Positions 1 to 6,249 of a DNA stretch of 8,947 bases are shown here, piece by piece. The stretch is from assembly GCA_015657435.1 (NCBI GenBank), contig JADLKH010000002.1, positions 84,321 through 93,267 on the forward strand, written 5' to 3'. The position numbers and the translations under genes are program-made. Below the pieces are notes generated by a model. It had not been told where the DNA came from. It did not search any database and saw only the letters and a program-made list of their open reading frames with translations. The first letter of the stretch is position 1, and the number at the start of each line of letters is the position of its first letter. Source of the stretch: Synergistales bacterium. Its GTDB lineage: Bacteria > Synergistota > Synergistia > Synergistales > 79-D21.

Positions 1-48
1 CAGGACCTCGGCCTCGGCAACCGGAAACGGGAAGGGGAGGAAAACTGA
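1..48 (+). CDS. 3' end of an upstream gene, probably a LivM-like branched-chain amino acid permease
   Basis: Frame 1 is open from the first base to a TGA at 46-48 and gives the 15-residue tail QDLGLGNRKREGEEN. The tail is hydrophilic and too short to identify by itself. It ends one base before the ATG of the LivG-like ATPase, and the GGAGG at 36-40 inside it serves as that gene's ribosome binding site, so the two genes are co-transcribed. In Liv operons the gene before livG is normally the permease livM. The identity is inferred from position only; the coding status of the tail is fairly safe. Confidence 0.5.
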   Translation, partial: QDLGLGNRKREGEEN

Positions 49-49
49 G

Positions 50-805
50 ATGGCCCTTCTTGAAGTTCGCAATCTCACGATGAAATTCGGCTCCCTCGTG
101 GCCAACAGCGATGTTTCCTTCGACGTCGAAAAGGGCACGATCGTCGGCCTGATCGGACCGAACGGCGCGGGCAAAACAACTCTCTTCAACTGCGTCGCGG
201 GCTTTTACAAGCCTACCGAAGGCCGGATTTCATTCGACGGACAGGACGTCACGAATCTCCCGGCCTACCGGATATCCCGGCTCGGAGTGGCCCGAACTTT
301 TCAAGTGGTGCGCCCCCTCAAGGAAATGACCGTCCTCGAGAATATCCTCGTCGGGGCCTATCTCCGGGAGGCGGACCCGCAAAAAGCTTTACGAATCGCG
401 GAAGGCTGCCTCAAGACCTGCTTTCTCGAACAGTTCAGGGATCGCCCGGCGGGAGGGCTGACCATCGGCAACAAAAAACGGCTAGAGGTCGCCAGGGCTC
501 TTGCAACAAGCCCCAAGCTCCTCCTGCTGGACGAAGCGGTTGCCGGATTGACCTCCACCGAGGTCAAACAGATGGTCGATCTGATCAAGGGCTTGAGGGA
601 AAGCGGGATCACCATCCTCATGGTGGAACACATCATGGAGGCGATCATGCCGATCGCGGACAAAATCGTCGTCCTTGACGGCGGGGTCAAGATCGCCGAG
701 GATCGGCCTCGGGCCGTCGTCGAGAATGAAAGCGTCATCAAGGCCTACTTCGGCGAAAAATTCAGCAAACGGCTGAAAGCCATGAAAGACGGTGCGCCAT
801 CATGA
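50..805 (+). CDS. livG: Branched-chain amino acid ABC transporter ATPase, LivG-like
   Basis: This is a cytoplasmic ATP-binding subunit that would power uptake of branched-chain or related amino acids with a partner ATPase, two permeases and a periplasmic binding protein. The 251 residues match the usual LivG length. Visible motifs are Walker A GPNGAGKTT (36-44), the Q-loop TFQ (Q85), the ABC signature region LTIGNKKRLEVARAL (137-151), Walker B LLLLDE (157-162) and the H-loop H194. The signature reads LTIGN where textbook ATPases have LSGGQ; LivG proteins often deviate here. The segment VARTFQVVRPLKEMTVLENI is typical of LivG. The ATG lies one base after the previous stop, with GGAGG at a good distance, and the 3' end overlaps the next gene by ATGA. 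The family call is strong; the exact substrate is inferred. Confidence 0.93.
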   Translation: MALLEVRNLTMKFGSLVANSDVSFDVEKGTIVGLIGPNGAGKTTLFNCVAGFYKPTEGRISFDGQDVTNLPAYRISRLGVARTFQVVRPLKEMTVLENILVGAYLREADPQKALRIAEGCLKTCFLEQFRDRPAGGLTIGNKKRLEVARALATSPKLLLLDEAVAGLTSTEVKQMVDLIKGLRESGITILMVEHIMEAIMPIADKIVVLDGGVKIAEDRPRAVVENESVIKAYFGEKFSKRLKAMKDGAPS

Positions 806-1518
806 GCGATGCGATCCTGAAAGTCCACGACATTCATTGCGCCTATGATGCCGTTCCCGTCATTCACGGCATATCCCTGGAGGTCAGGGAAGGAGAAATC
901 GTGGCGATCGTCGGAGCAAACGGAGCCGGCAAGTCGACGACGATGCGGACGATCGCGGGCCTCATGCACCCGACGCAGGGAACCGTTTCCTTCCTCGGCG
1001 AAGACGTGACGCGAACCGCGGGTTACGCCATGGTCACGAAGGGGATCAGCTTCGTCCCCGAAGGAAGGCGGCTTTTCTCGAAGCTTACCGTTCGCGAAAA
1101 TCTGGAACTCGGGGCCTACACGGAGAACAACAGGCCAGTGATCGAGGAACGTCTGGAAGAAGTGTTCACCCTCTTCCCGATCCTCAAGAACAGGGCGAAC
1201 CAGGTCGCCGAAACCATGAGCGGCGGGGAGCAGCAAATGTGCGCTATCGCCCGCGGTCTCATGTCAAAACCGAAACTCCTGATGCTGGACGAGCTTTCCC
1301 TGGGGCTGATGCCCTCCCTCGTCGAAAAGGTCCTCGAAACCGTCGTGGAGATCAACCGCAAGGGAACCACGATCCTCCTCGTCGAGCAGATGGTCCAGGA
1401 AGCTTTGGAAATCGCCACCAGGGGCTATGTGATCCAAACCGGACGGATCGTGCAGGAAGGCACGGCACGGGAACTCCTCGAATCCGATTCGGTCAGGAAA
1501 GCCTATATGGGGATGTAG
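802..1518 (+). CDS. livF: Branched-chain amino acid ABC transporter ATPase, LivF-like
   Basis: This is the second cytoplasmic ATPase of the Liv-type importer and is expected to pair with the LivG-like protein. The 238 residues fit LivF. Motifs are Walker A GANGAGKST (38-46), the stretch GISFVPEGRRLFSKLTV, which is a LivF hallmark following the Q-loop region, the signature MSGGEQQ (139-145) and Walker B LLMLDE (159-164). The switch position reads LLVEQ, with Gln where many ABC ATPases have His; Gln is common in LivF. The start is fixed by the 4-base ATGA overlap with the upstream stop, which implies translational coupling. The long hairpin at 1527-1571 just after the TAG suggests this is the last gene of the operon. 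Confidence 0.94.
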   Translation: MSDAILKVHDIHCAYDAVPVIHGISLEVREGEIVAIVGANGAGKSTTMRTIAGLMHPTQGTVSFLGEDVTRTAGYAMVTKGISFVPEGRRLFSKLTVRENLELGAYTENNRPVIEERLEEVFTLFPILKNRANQVAETMSGGEQQMCAIARGLMSKPKLLMLDELSLGLMPSLVEKVLETVVEINRKGTTILLVEQMVQEALEIATRGYVIQTGRIVQEGTARELLESDSVRKAYMGM

Positions 1519-1526
1519 TCCCCTGA

Positions 1527-1571
1527 GAAAGGAAAGGCCGTCGGCGAAAAATGCCGACGGCCCTTCCTTTC
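1527..1571 (+). terminator. Long hairpin after livF, probable operon terminator
   Basis: The arms 1527-1545 and 1553-1571 pair over 19 positions with one A/C mismatch (1535 with 1563), around a 7-base loop (GAAAAAT, 1546-1552). The inner ten pairs are GGCCGTCGGC against GCCGACGGCC. The hairpin starts nine bases after the livF stop. The 3' arm is pyrimidine-rich (TTCCTTTCC) but no true T-run follows, so it may act as a weak or factor-assisted terminator or as a 3'-end stabiliser. Confidence 0.65.
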
Positions 1572-1644
1572 CTGCCGGGTGCAAAGCCGCTGCCCTGCTG
1601 GTAGACTTATGGATGTGAATTCGCGCCATGGAGGGGATCTCGTC

Positions 1645-2361
1645 TTGAATTTCGGGAAACGGTGGCTCCTTGCCGCCTTCGCGCTTTGCCTATTCGCACT
1701 GCCTGCTGCGGCTGCCCAGACCCCGGCCAAAGGAACCCCCGAGTGGGCTCCGAAAGCCGGAGAAAGGTGGCTGGAAGTGATCAAGAAGGACCGGAGGCTC
1801 CACCTCCGTCAGGGGGAAAAGATCCTGAAGACCTACAGGGTCGCCATCGGGAGCGGAAAAGGAACCAAGAAGAGTCCGATCGACAAGATCACGCCCGTCG
1901 GAGTCTTCACGATCCGCCGGATAGCGGACCCCACGGACTGGATCTTCGATCCGAAGGTCTTCAACGAGCCCGGTGAACCCCAGAAGGACGTTTACGGGAA
2001 ATGGGCCATCAGTTTCCGGAACCCGTGGAACCTGGCGATCCATGGAACCAATGCCCCGTGGTCCATTGGAAAGGCGGTGACCCACGGCTGCATCCGCCTG
2101 AAGAACTCCGACATCGAGGACCTGGTGAAGAACGTCAGGCCGGGGATGAAACTCGTCATCCGGGAGAAAGCCCTTCAAAGCGACAAGAGCAAAGCCTCCG
2201 CCCCCGCGGGTGCCAAACCGCTACAGGCACAGCAGCCGGTTGCTCCTCCGGCCGTTCCCGAATCGGCCGACCTGGCTTCAACGGTTTCAATCGACATCGA
2301 GCCCGTCAAGGCCCCTCCCGAATCTTCGGATCCGTCCCAGGAACAGACGCCCGAACCGTAG
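1645..2361 (+). CDS. Secreted L,D-transpeptidase, YkuD domain
   Basis: This is a probable periplasmic enzyme that makes 3-3 peptide cross-links in peptidoglycan or attaches proteins to it. It carries the YkuD active-site pattern: H133-G, then T-H147-G-C149-I-R151, with C149 as catalytic cysteine. The N-terminal part, WLEVIKKDRRLHLR onward to the PVGVFTI segment, is the usual beta-rich start of the domain. I chose the TTG at 1645 because a GGAGGGG lies 8 nt upstream (1630-1636) and because it yields a classic signal peptide: a short basic start (MNFGKRW), a hydrophobic core and PAAAA before Q. ATG 1609 and GTG 1579 are in frame but lack a good binding site and would place extra charged residues before the core. 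The product is 238 residues. The C-terminal 50 or so residues are Ala/Pro-rich and low in complexity, perhaps a flexible or wall-associating tail. No LysM domain is visible. Confidence 0.9.
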   Translation: MNFGKRWLLAAFALCLFALPAAAAQTPAKGTPEWAPKAGERWLEVIKKDRRLHLRQGEKILKTYRVAIGSGKGTKKSPIDKITPVGVFTIRRIADPTDWIFDPKVFNEPGEPQKDVYGKWAISFRNPWNLAIHGTNAPWSIGKAVTHGCIRLKNSDIEDLVKNVRPGMKLVIREKALQSDKSKASAPAGAKPLQAQQPVAPPAVPESADLASTVSIDIEPVKAPPESSDPSQEQTPEP

Positions 2362-2396
2362 GTCGGATCGCTCCGCCTGCCCCACCCCTAGTCGGG

Positions 2397-3038
2397 CTAA
2401 AGGCGTCCGGCAGCGATCCTGCGTAGGCGCTCCCAGGCCTCGCCGGAAAGACCCCACAGCGGGACTTCCCGGTTGTAGATCGAAGGATTGCCGAATCCGG
2501 CAAGGAAACCGTTCACACGGGCGGCGGCGGTCGAATCGACGAAGGCACGTTCGTCGGGGAACCGGTCCCGGAAGGCCTTCATCAGGAAAGGATCCAGCCG
2601 CAGACGATATTTCTGATGGAAACTCTCGGCCCGGTTAAAACCCGAGTAGGGAACGATCTCCGTGACCAGGGGGCGTCGATGGATCTCGACAAGGCGCCCC
2701 TCGCTTGTCCTGGCTTCGTCTTCCTGGGCGACGGAATGCACGAAGATCAAGGAAGCGTATTGGCGGGACCACGCCGCTTCAGTCGGAGCGTGGGATTCCC
2801 AGAAAACCTCCAGAAGTCGTCCGTAAGGAATGATCCCCGGATCGAAATCGATCTGGACCGATTCCGAATGGTCGCCGAGATCATGATATGTAGGGTTCGG
2901 GCTAGTTCCCCCCGTGTAACCGACGCGCGTTCTGACAACTCCATCGAGACTCCCGAACCGGGCGTCGGGACCCCAGAATCAGCCGAGTGCGAACGTTGCG
3001 GTTTGCAGTCGGTCCTCACCTTTTCTTCCTGTCGTCAC
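2397..3038 (-). CDS. msrA: Selenocysteine-containing peptide methionine sulfoxide reductase A (UGA-interrupted)
   Basis: MsrA reduces the S-form of methionine sulfoxide in proteins and free methionine. In one continuous frame the sequence reads TATFALG, UGA, FWGPDARFG, then VGYTGG, NPTYHDLGDHSESV, FWESHAPTE, SRQYASLIFVH and ESFHQKYRL, all recognisable MsrA blocks. The UGA (2979-2981) falls exactly on the catalytic Cys of GCFWG, so I read it as selenocysteine at residue 20 of 213. The Tyr of GYTGG and the Glu of HSESV, known active-site positions, are present. The block between HAPTE and RQY is shorter than in E. coli MsrA, as in a divergent MsrA subgroup. There is no cysteine anywhere in the protein. 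The start is GTG 3038 with AGGAG 10 nt upstream, overlapping the ygiQ end by 23 nt; CTG 3008 is an alternative. Without recoding, only a useless 117-residue fragment (from TTG 2750) would be called. A pseudogene or a read error (TGC to TGA) is the main alternative. Confidence 0.85.
2948..2966 (-). promoter_or_regulatory. Candidate bacterial SECIS hairpin in msrA
   Basis: On the msrA mRNA, bases +13 to +31 after the UGA can fold as GAC/GUC, one G-A mismatch, then CCCG/CGGG closed by the loop GUU (+21 to +23, positions 2958-2956). Bacterial SECIS elements lie inside the coding region just after the UGA and show a G and U at the start of a small apical loop recognised by SelB; position and loop fit this. 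A competing helix UCCCGA/UCGGGA (+9-14 with +23-28) with an 8-base loop containing GGU is also possible. The fold was done by eye and the sequence is GC-rich, so some pairing is expected by chance. Confidence 0.55.
2979..2981 (-). other. In-frame UGA, predicted selenocysteine codon of msrA
   Basis: The plus strand has TCA here, TGA on the coding strand. It is preceded by GGC (Gly19) and followed by TTC TGG GGT (Phe-Trp-Gly), so it replaces the nucleophilic cysteine of the family's GCFWG motif. It is the only stop in this frame between the GTG at 3038 and the TAG at 2397-2399. Confidence 0.83.
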
Positions 3039-4908
3039 GTTCCCTCTTCTCCTTTTGCCTGACCCTATTCCTTGCGACCGATCCGCCGGGGGAAACTCCT
3101 CTCGGGCGGACCAGGCAACGGGAGCCAAGGCCGACGAGGTCCTGTCGCCCGGCTCTTTCAAGGGCTTCCCTGACAAGGTCGACGTTCTTCGGATCCCTGT
3201 ACTGAAGGAGAGCCCGCTGGAGTCTTTTTTCGTGTGCGCTTCTTGCCACGAAAACTTTCTCTCCCGTGAGGGGATGGATTCCCGTGTAATACATGCAGGT
3301 CGAAAGCGTCCCTGGAGTCGGGATGAAATCCTGAACCTGCTCGGGGTGAAGCCCCGTGTCACGCAAGAACTCGGCCAACTCGACCGCTTCCCTCAGACCC
3401 GCCCCCGGGTGGCTTGACATGAAATAAGGCACGAGATACTGCTCTTTTCCCAGCCTCAGGTTTACACGCCTGTAAGCCTCCGCGAACTCGAGGTAGGCCT
3501 CCTTGCCGCTTTTGCTCATCAGATCGGTCACTTTCCGCGACACGTGCTCGGGTGCGATCTTGAGCTGTCCGCTGACATGGTGTTCGCAAAGCTCGGTCAG
3601 AAAAGGCTCCACCTCTCCATCGAGAAGATAGTCGTACCGGATCCCCGATCGGACAAACACTTTCTTGACCCCGGGCAGGGCCCGGATCGCCCGGAGGAGA
3701 TCAAGGTAGTCGGAATGGTCCGTGTCAAGCTTGGGGCAGGCTTTTGAACCCAGGCAGTCCCTTCCCCTGCAGGTTCCCCGTTGAAGCTGGCCTTCGCAGG
3801 ACGGGTGCCGGAAGTTCGCCGTCGGTCCCCCCACGTCATGAATATAGCCCTTGAAGCCGGGCATTTTCGTCAGCAGAACCGCTTCTTTCAGCAGAGACGC
3901 CTTGCTTCGGGGCTGGATGATCCTCCCCTGGTGCGAGGTGATGGCACAAAAGCTGCAAGCCCCAAAACACCCCCGGTGACTGACCAGGCTGAACTGGACC
4001 TCCTGGATCGCCGGGACTCCGCCTTCGGGCGCGTAATCCGGATGGGCGGCCCGCACATAGGGAAGGTCGTAGATCGAATCGAGTTCAGGTGTCGTCAGGG
4101 GCCTTGCGGGCAGGTTCTGGACGACCCATCTCGGGCCATGGGCCTGCAGGATGGTTTTCCCCCGGATCGGATCCTGCTCCAGGTAGAACAGCCGAAACGC
4201 CTCCGAGAACGCCTCCTTTGAAGTCAGCACGGACTCGAAAGAGGGCAGTTCAACGGACTCGCCCCAGACTTCGTCTCTTTCTGAAGCCATCCAGCAGGTG
4301 CCGGATACGTCCCGGATGTCCCCGGAACGGATTCCCAAGTCCAATTGGCGGGCGATCTCCACGATCTGCAACTCCCCCATGCCGAAAACGAGCAGATCCG
4401 CTCCGCTGTCCACCAGGATCGAACGGCGGACGGCATCATCCCAGTAGTCGTAATGGGCAAACCGCCTTAGGCTCGCTTCGATTCCGCCGATCACCAGGGG
4501 GATGTTGCCCATCGCCTGACGAATCCGGTTGCAGTAGGCAATTGTAGCCCTCTCCGGCCGCCGGCCCGCGCGGTTTCCGGGCGAGTAGCTGTCCGTGTGA
4601 CGGCGTTTCTTTGCCGCTGTGAAGGTGTTCAGCATCGAATCCAGGTTTCCGGCGGACACGAGCACTCCCAGCCTTGGTCGTCCCATTGCAAGGAAAGCCT
4701 CCGGGGATCGGTAGTCTGGCTGGGCTAGAATCCCGACCCGGTAGCCCTCCCGCTCCAGGACCCTGGCGATGATCGCGTGGCCAAAACTCGGATGATCCAC
4801 GTAGGCATCCCCGCTGACCACCAGAAAATCGAGTTCGCCCCATCCCCGGATCTCCATGTCCTGCCTGCAGACCGGGAGAAAGGCCTCCCGTGCCGTCGCC
4901 TTGCTCAT
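3016..4908 (-). CDS. ygiQ: YgiQ family radical SAM protein
   Basis: This is a radical S-adenosylmethionine enzyme of the YgiQ/UPF0313 family; the reaction is not established. The 630 residues are a full-length, uninterrupted protein, somewhat shorter than E. coli YgiQ. The N-terminal part (FLVVSGDAYVDHPSFGHAII, then GYRVGILAQPDY) is the family-specific domain. The iron-sulfur motif is HRGCFGACSFC, with C314, C318 and C321 in the CX3CX2C spacing typical of this family. A further Cys-containing stretch (TCRGRDCLGSKACPKL) and the blocks IAPEHVS, YFMSSHPGAG and QDFIPTPGTLSTCMYYTG are also YgiQ hallmarks. The last 30 or so residues are strongly basic. I took ATG 4908 rather than the longer start at 4956 because it overlaps the upstream stop as ATGA and gives the expected N-terminus. 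The msrA start lies inside its last codons. Confidence 0.95.
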   Translation of the reverse strand: MSKATAREAFLPVCRQDMEIRGWGELDFLVVSGDAYVDHPSFGHAIIARVLEREGYRVGILAQPDYRSPEAFLAMGRPRLGVLVSAGNLDSMLNTFTAAKKRRHTDSYSPGNRAGRRPERATIAYCNRIRQAMGNIPLVIGGIEASLRRFAHYDYWDDAVRRSILVDSGADLLVFGMGELQIVEIARQLDLGIRSGDIRDVSGTCWMASERDEVWGESVELPSFESVLTSKEAFSEAFRLFYLEQDPIRGKTILQAHGPRWVVQNLPARPLTTPELDSIYDLPYVRAAHPDYAPEGGVPAIQEVQFSLVSHRGCFGACSFCAITSHQGRIIQPRSKASLLKEAVLLTKMPGFKGYIHDVGGPTANFRHPSCEGQLQRGTCRGRDCLGSKACPKLDTDHSDYLDLLRAIRALPGVKKVFVRSGIRYDYLLDGEVEPFLTELCEHHVSGQLKIAPEHVSRKVTDLMSKSGKEAYLEFAEAYRRVNLRLGKEQYLVPYFMSSHPGAGLREAVELAEFLRDTGLHPEQVQDFIPTPGTLSTCMYYTGIHPLTGEKVFVARSAHEKRLQRALLQYRDPKNVDLVREALERAGRQDLVGLGSRCLVRPRGVSPGGSVARNRVRQKEKRERDDRKKR

Positions 4909-5993
4909 AGGAAGATCCTGACGACTTCCACGGCGATCAGGATGATGATGATCCATTCCAGGACCTCCGCCCTCCGGCTTGTGAACTCCTGGTTCAGCAG
5001 CTCGACCGTTTCCCGCATCGCTCTTAGTTTCTCATCCATGCGGTTCAGCCATGCCTTTGTCCGAAAGAGCTGAAGGGCTCGATTGTAGATCTGGGCGTAA
5101 TAGACATCCTCCGTCACTCGGACCGCCGACGTCAGATGGTCGGTCATGAGTTCGGTCTCGAGGATCAGTTGCATTGCGGTCCGTGCGATACGGCTCATTT
5201 TGCCCGAGAAAACCGAGGTCACTCCCCACCGGGTTTCCCCGAGATCCTTGAAAAGCCTCTCAAGCCGTCGGTTCAACAGGTCGTCATAATAGCGCGCCTC
5301 GAGAAGCTGGACGTTGGCGTACTCGAGCAGAAGGCGAAGGTCCGCATAATCCCCTTCTTCCACAAGGAAGGCGTTGTTGTAGTTGAGGATCACCAGATCA
5401 TCCGCCGTGTAGGAAAAGGCATTTTCCAGGGCCAGGTGCGCCTGCTGGCGACTCAGGGGCTTTTTTTCCCCGAAAATGAGACGAATCAGGGCCGGAAGCT
5501 CTCGAAGATCGCTTTTCGTAACCGGTTCTGAAGTCTTTCGGACCACGTACAAGGTGTACTCCTCCGAAAACCGGGCTGCTTCCCGCCGATCCACCAGGGT
5601 TTCCGAAACGGAATCCATCAGCGTGCGCAGTTCGTTCTCGAACAGGCGGTCAAGGTCCGGCCCCAGGCTCATCTGGACCGCACGGTCCGTGAATTGGTCC
5701 AAGTCCAGGTCTTTCAGCGTTGCCGTGGCTCCCAGCGAGATCACCCCGAAATCGAAGAACCGCGCCGAGAGATGGACCTCGACGCGTTCCCCGCCGACTA
5801 CCCAGGACTGCGGTCCGAGTTCCACGGCGGAAGGGGGGCGCACCAAGTCGATGGACTGGTTGTCGACCCTGACCAGTCCCTGCCTGAACGGCAGCCTTCC
5901 CGAAAACAGATTGCCGGAAAGCCTGTCAAGGCGGATCTCATCCGCCACGTCATAAAGTCGAAGGAAAACGATATCGGCCGTTTCAATGAACAT
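4905..5993 (-). CDS. RMD1/DUF155 family membrane-anchored protein
   Basis: The 362-residue protein resembles the RMD1/YagE (DUF155) family, whose molecular function in bacteria is not known; eukaryotic members are mitochondrial. Supporting blocks are the central ALENAFSYTADDLVILNYNNAFLVEEGD, the region LLLEYANVQLLEARYYDDLL, and the C-terminus SRRAEVLEWIIIILIAVEVV. A single hydrophobic segment at about 345-362 is the only membrane span, so the bulk should be soluble and tail-anchored. Helices before the anchor are rich in charged residues and probably form a coiled coil. The start is ATG 5993 with AAGGGGGAAG about 8-10 nt upstream. It is the first gene of the minus-strand operon and overlaps ygiQ by 4 bases, suggesting coupling. 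The family call is good; no function is proposed. Confidence 0.82.
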   Translation of the reverse strand: MFIETADIVFLRLYDVADEIRLDRLSGNLFSGRLPFRQGLVRVDNQSIDLVRPPSAVELGPQSWVVGGERVEVHLSARFFDFGVISLGATATLKDLDLDQFTDRAVQMSLGPDLDRLFENELRTLMDSVSETLVDRREAARFSEEYTLYVVRKTSEPVTKSDLRELPALIRLIFGEKKPLSRQQAHLALENAFSYTADDLVILNYNNAFLVEEGDYADLRLLLEYANVQLLEARYYDDLLNRRLERLFKDLGETRWGVTSVFSGKMSRIARTAMQLILETELMTDHLTSAVRVTEDVYYAQIYNRALQLFRTKAWLNRMDEKLRAMRETVELLNQEFTSRRAEVLEWIIIILIAVEVVRIFL

Positions 5994-6022
5994 TTCCGGA
6001 CTTCCCCCTTATTCTCTTTATC

Positions 6023-6051
6023 AGGATATCTTCTCGGGTATTCCTTCGCAA
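6023..6051 (-). promoter_or_regulatory. Candidate sigma70-type promoter for the RMD1-ygiQ-msrA operon
   Basis: Reading the minus strand, TTGCGA (6051-6046) and TATCCT (6028-6023) are 17 bases apart. Transcription would start near 6017, about 25 bases before the ATG at 5993. The -10 match is moderate, so this is a plausible rather than certain site. Confidence 0.4.
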
Positions 6052-6069
6052 GCGCAGTCGGTACCGGAC

Positions 6070-6099
6070 TTGACCCCCTGGACCTGTTTGGCTTAGGAT
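6070..6099 (+). promoter_or_regulatory. Candidate sigma70-type promoter for the riboswitch-mntP transcript
   Basis: TTGACC (6070-6075) and TAGGAT (6094-6099) are 18 bases apart. The predicted start near 6106 coincides with the beginning of the riboswitch P1 helix, which supports the call. Confidence 0.55.
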
Positions 6100-6105
6100 G
6101 AAGGT

Positions 6106-6204
6106 GCTCAAGAGGGAGTAGCTAGAGAGGCCGCATCAACAGACTGGCGTGTGAGCGCCTGGTGTGGTCGTTGACCGTGACGGGTCGATTAGCGAGACTT
6201 TTGG
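6106..6204 (+). promoter_or_regulatory. yybP-ykoY manganese riboswitch upstream of mntP
   Basis: The region carries the conserved landmarks of the yybP-ykoY family: GGGAGTAGC (6114-6122), GCATCAACA followed by a hairpin (GGCGT, GTGA, GCGCC at 6146-6159), the TTGACCG segment (6171-6177), and AGCGAGACTTTTG (6191-6203). P1 forms by CAAGAG (6109-6114) with CTTTTG (6198-6203). The family senses Mn2+ and commonly controls Mn exporters, which is what follows here. The 3' strand of P1 is also the 5' strand of the terminator, so Mn2+ binding should stabilise P1, block termination and turn mntP on. Confidence 0.9.
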
Positions 6205-6235
6205 CGAGGATGCCCCTTGCCGAAAGTCTTTTTTT
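6196..6235 (+). terminator. Riboswitch-controlled intrinsic terminator of mntP
   Basis: GACTTTTGGCGAGG (6196-6209) pairs with CCTTGCCGAAAGTC (6215-6228) over 14 positions, two of them G-U, with a 5-base loop (6210-6214). Seven T residues follow (6229-6235). The stem takes bases 6198-6203 that riboswitch P1 also needs, so the two structures exclude each other. It ends three bases before the mntP Shine-Dalgarno sequence. Confidence 0.9.
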
Positions 6236-6249
6236 ATGGAGGGATGCAA

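Noticed and set aside
2362..2396. A bidirectional terminator between the convergent L,D-transpeptidase and msrA genes
   Set aside because: I could not find a convincing hairpin or T-run in this 35-base gap.
2210..2638. Arginine- and proline-rich open frame on the plus strand
   Set aside because: It overlaps the L,D-transpeptidase tail and the msrA C-terminus; its composition is typical of an out-of-frame shadow.
2397..2750. A stand-alone 117-residue protein starting at TTG 2750
   Set aside because: It is only the C-terminal half of MsrA and lacks the active site; the homologous N-terminal half is directly upstream in the same frame.
2747..3019. An open frame on the minus strand starting at GTG 3019, suggesting msrA continues by a frameshift
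   Set aside because: Its translation has no resemblance to MsrA. The MsrA signal lies in another frame that is continuous across the UGA, so no frameshift is needed.
2397..3038. msrA as a pseudogene with a nonsense mutation
   Set aside because: The only stop falls exactly at the catalytic Cys codon, the rest of the gene is intact, and a SECIS-like hairpin follows. Recoding explains this better, though a read error cannot be excluded here.
3781..4547. Plus-strand open frames opposite ygiQ
   Set aside because: They are shadows of a clearly conserved radical SAM gene and show no domains of their own.
3016..4956. The longer ygiQ start at 4956
   Set aside because: It would extend 51 bases into the upstream gene and add a His/Arg-rich stretch; ATG 4908 has the ATGA overlap and the expected N-terminus.
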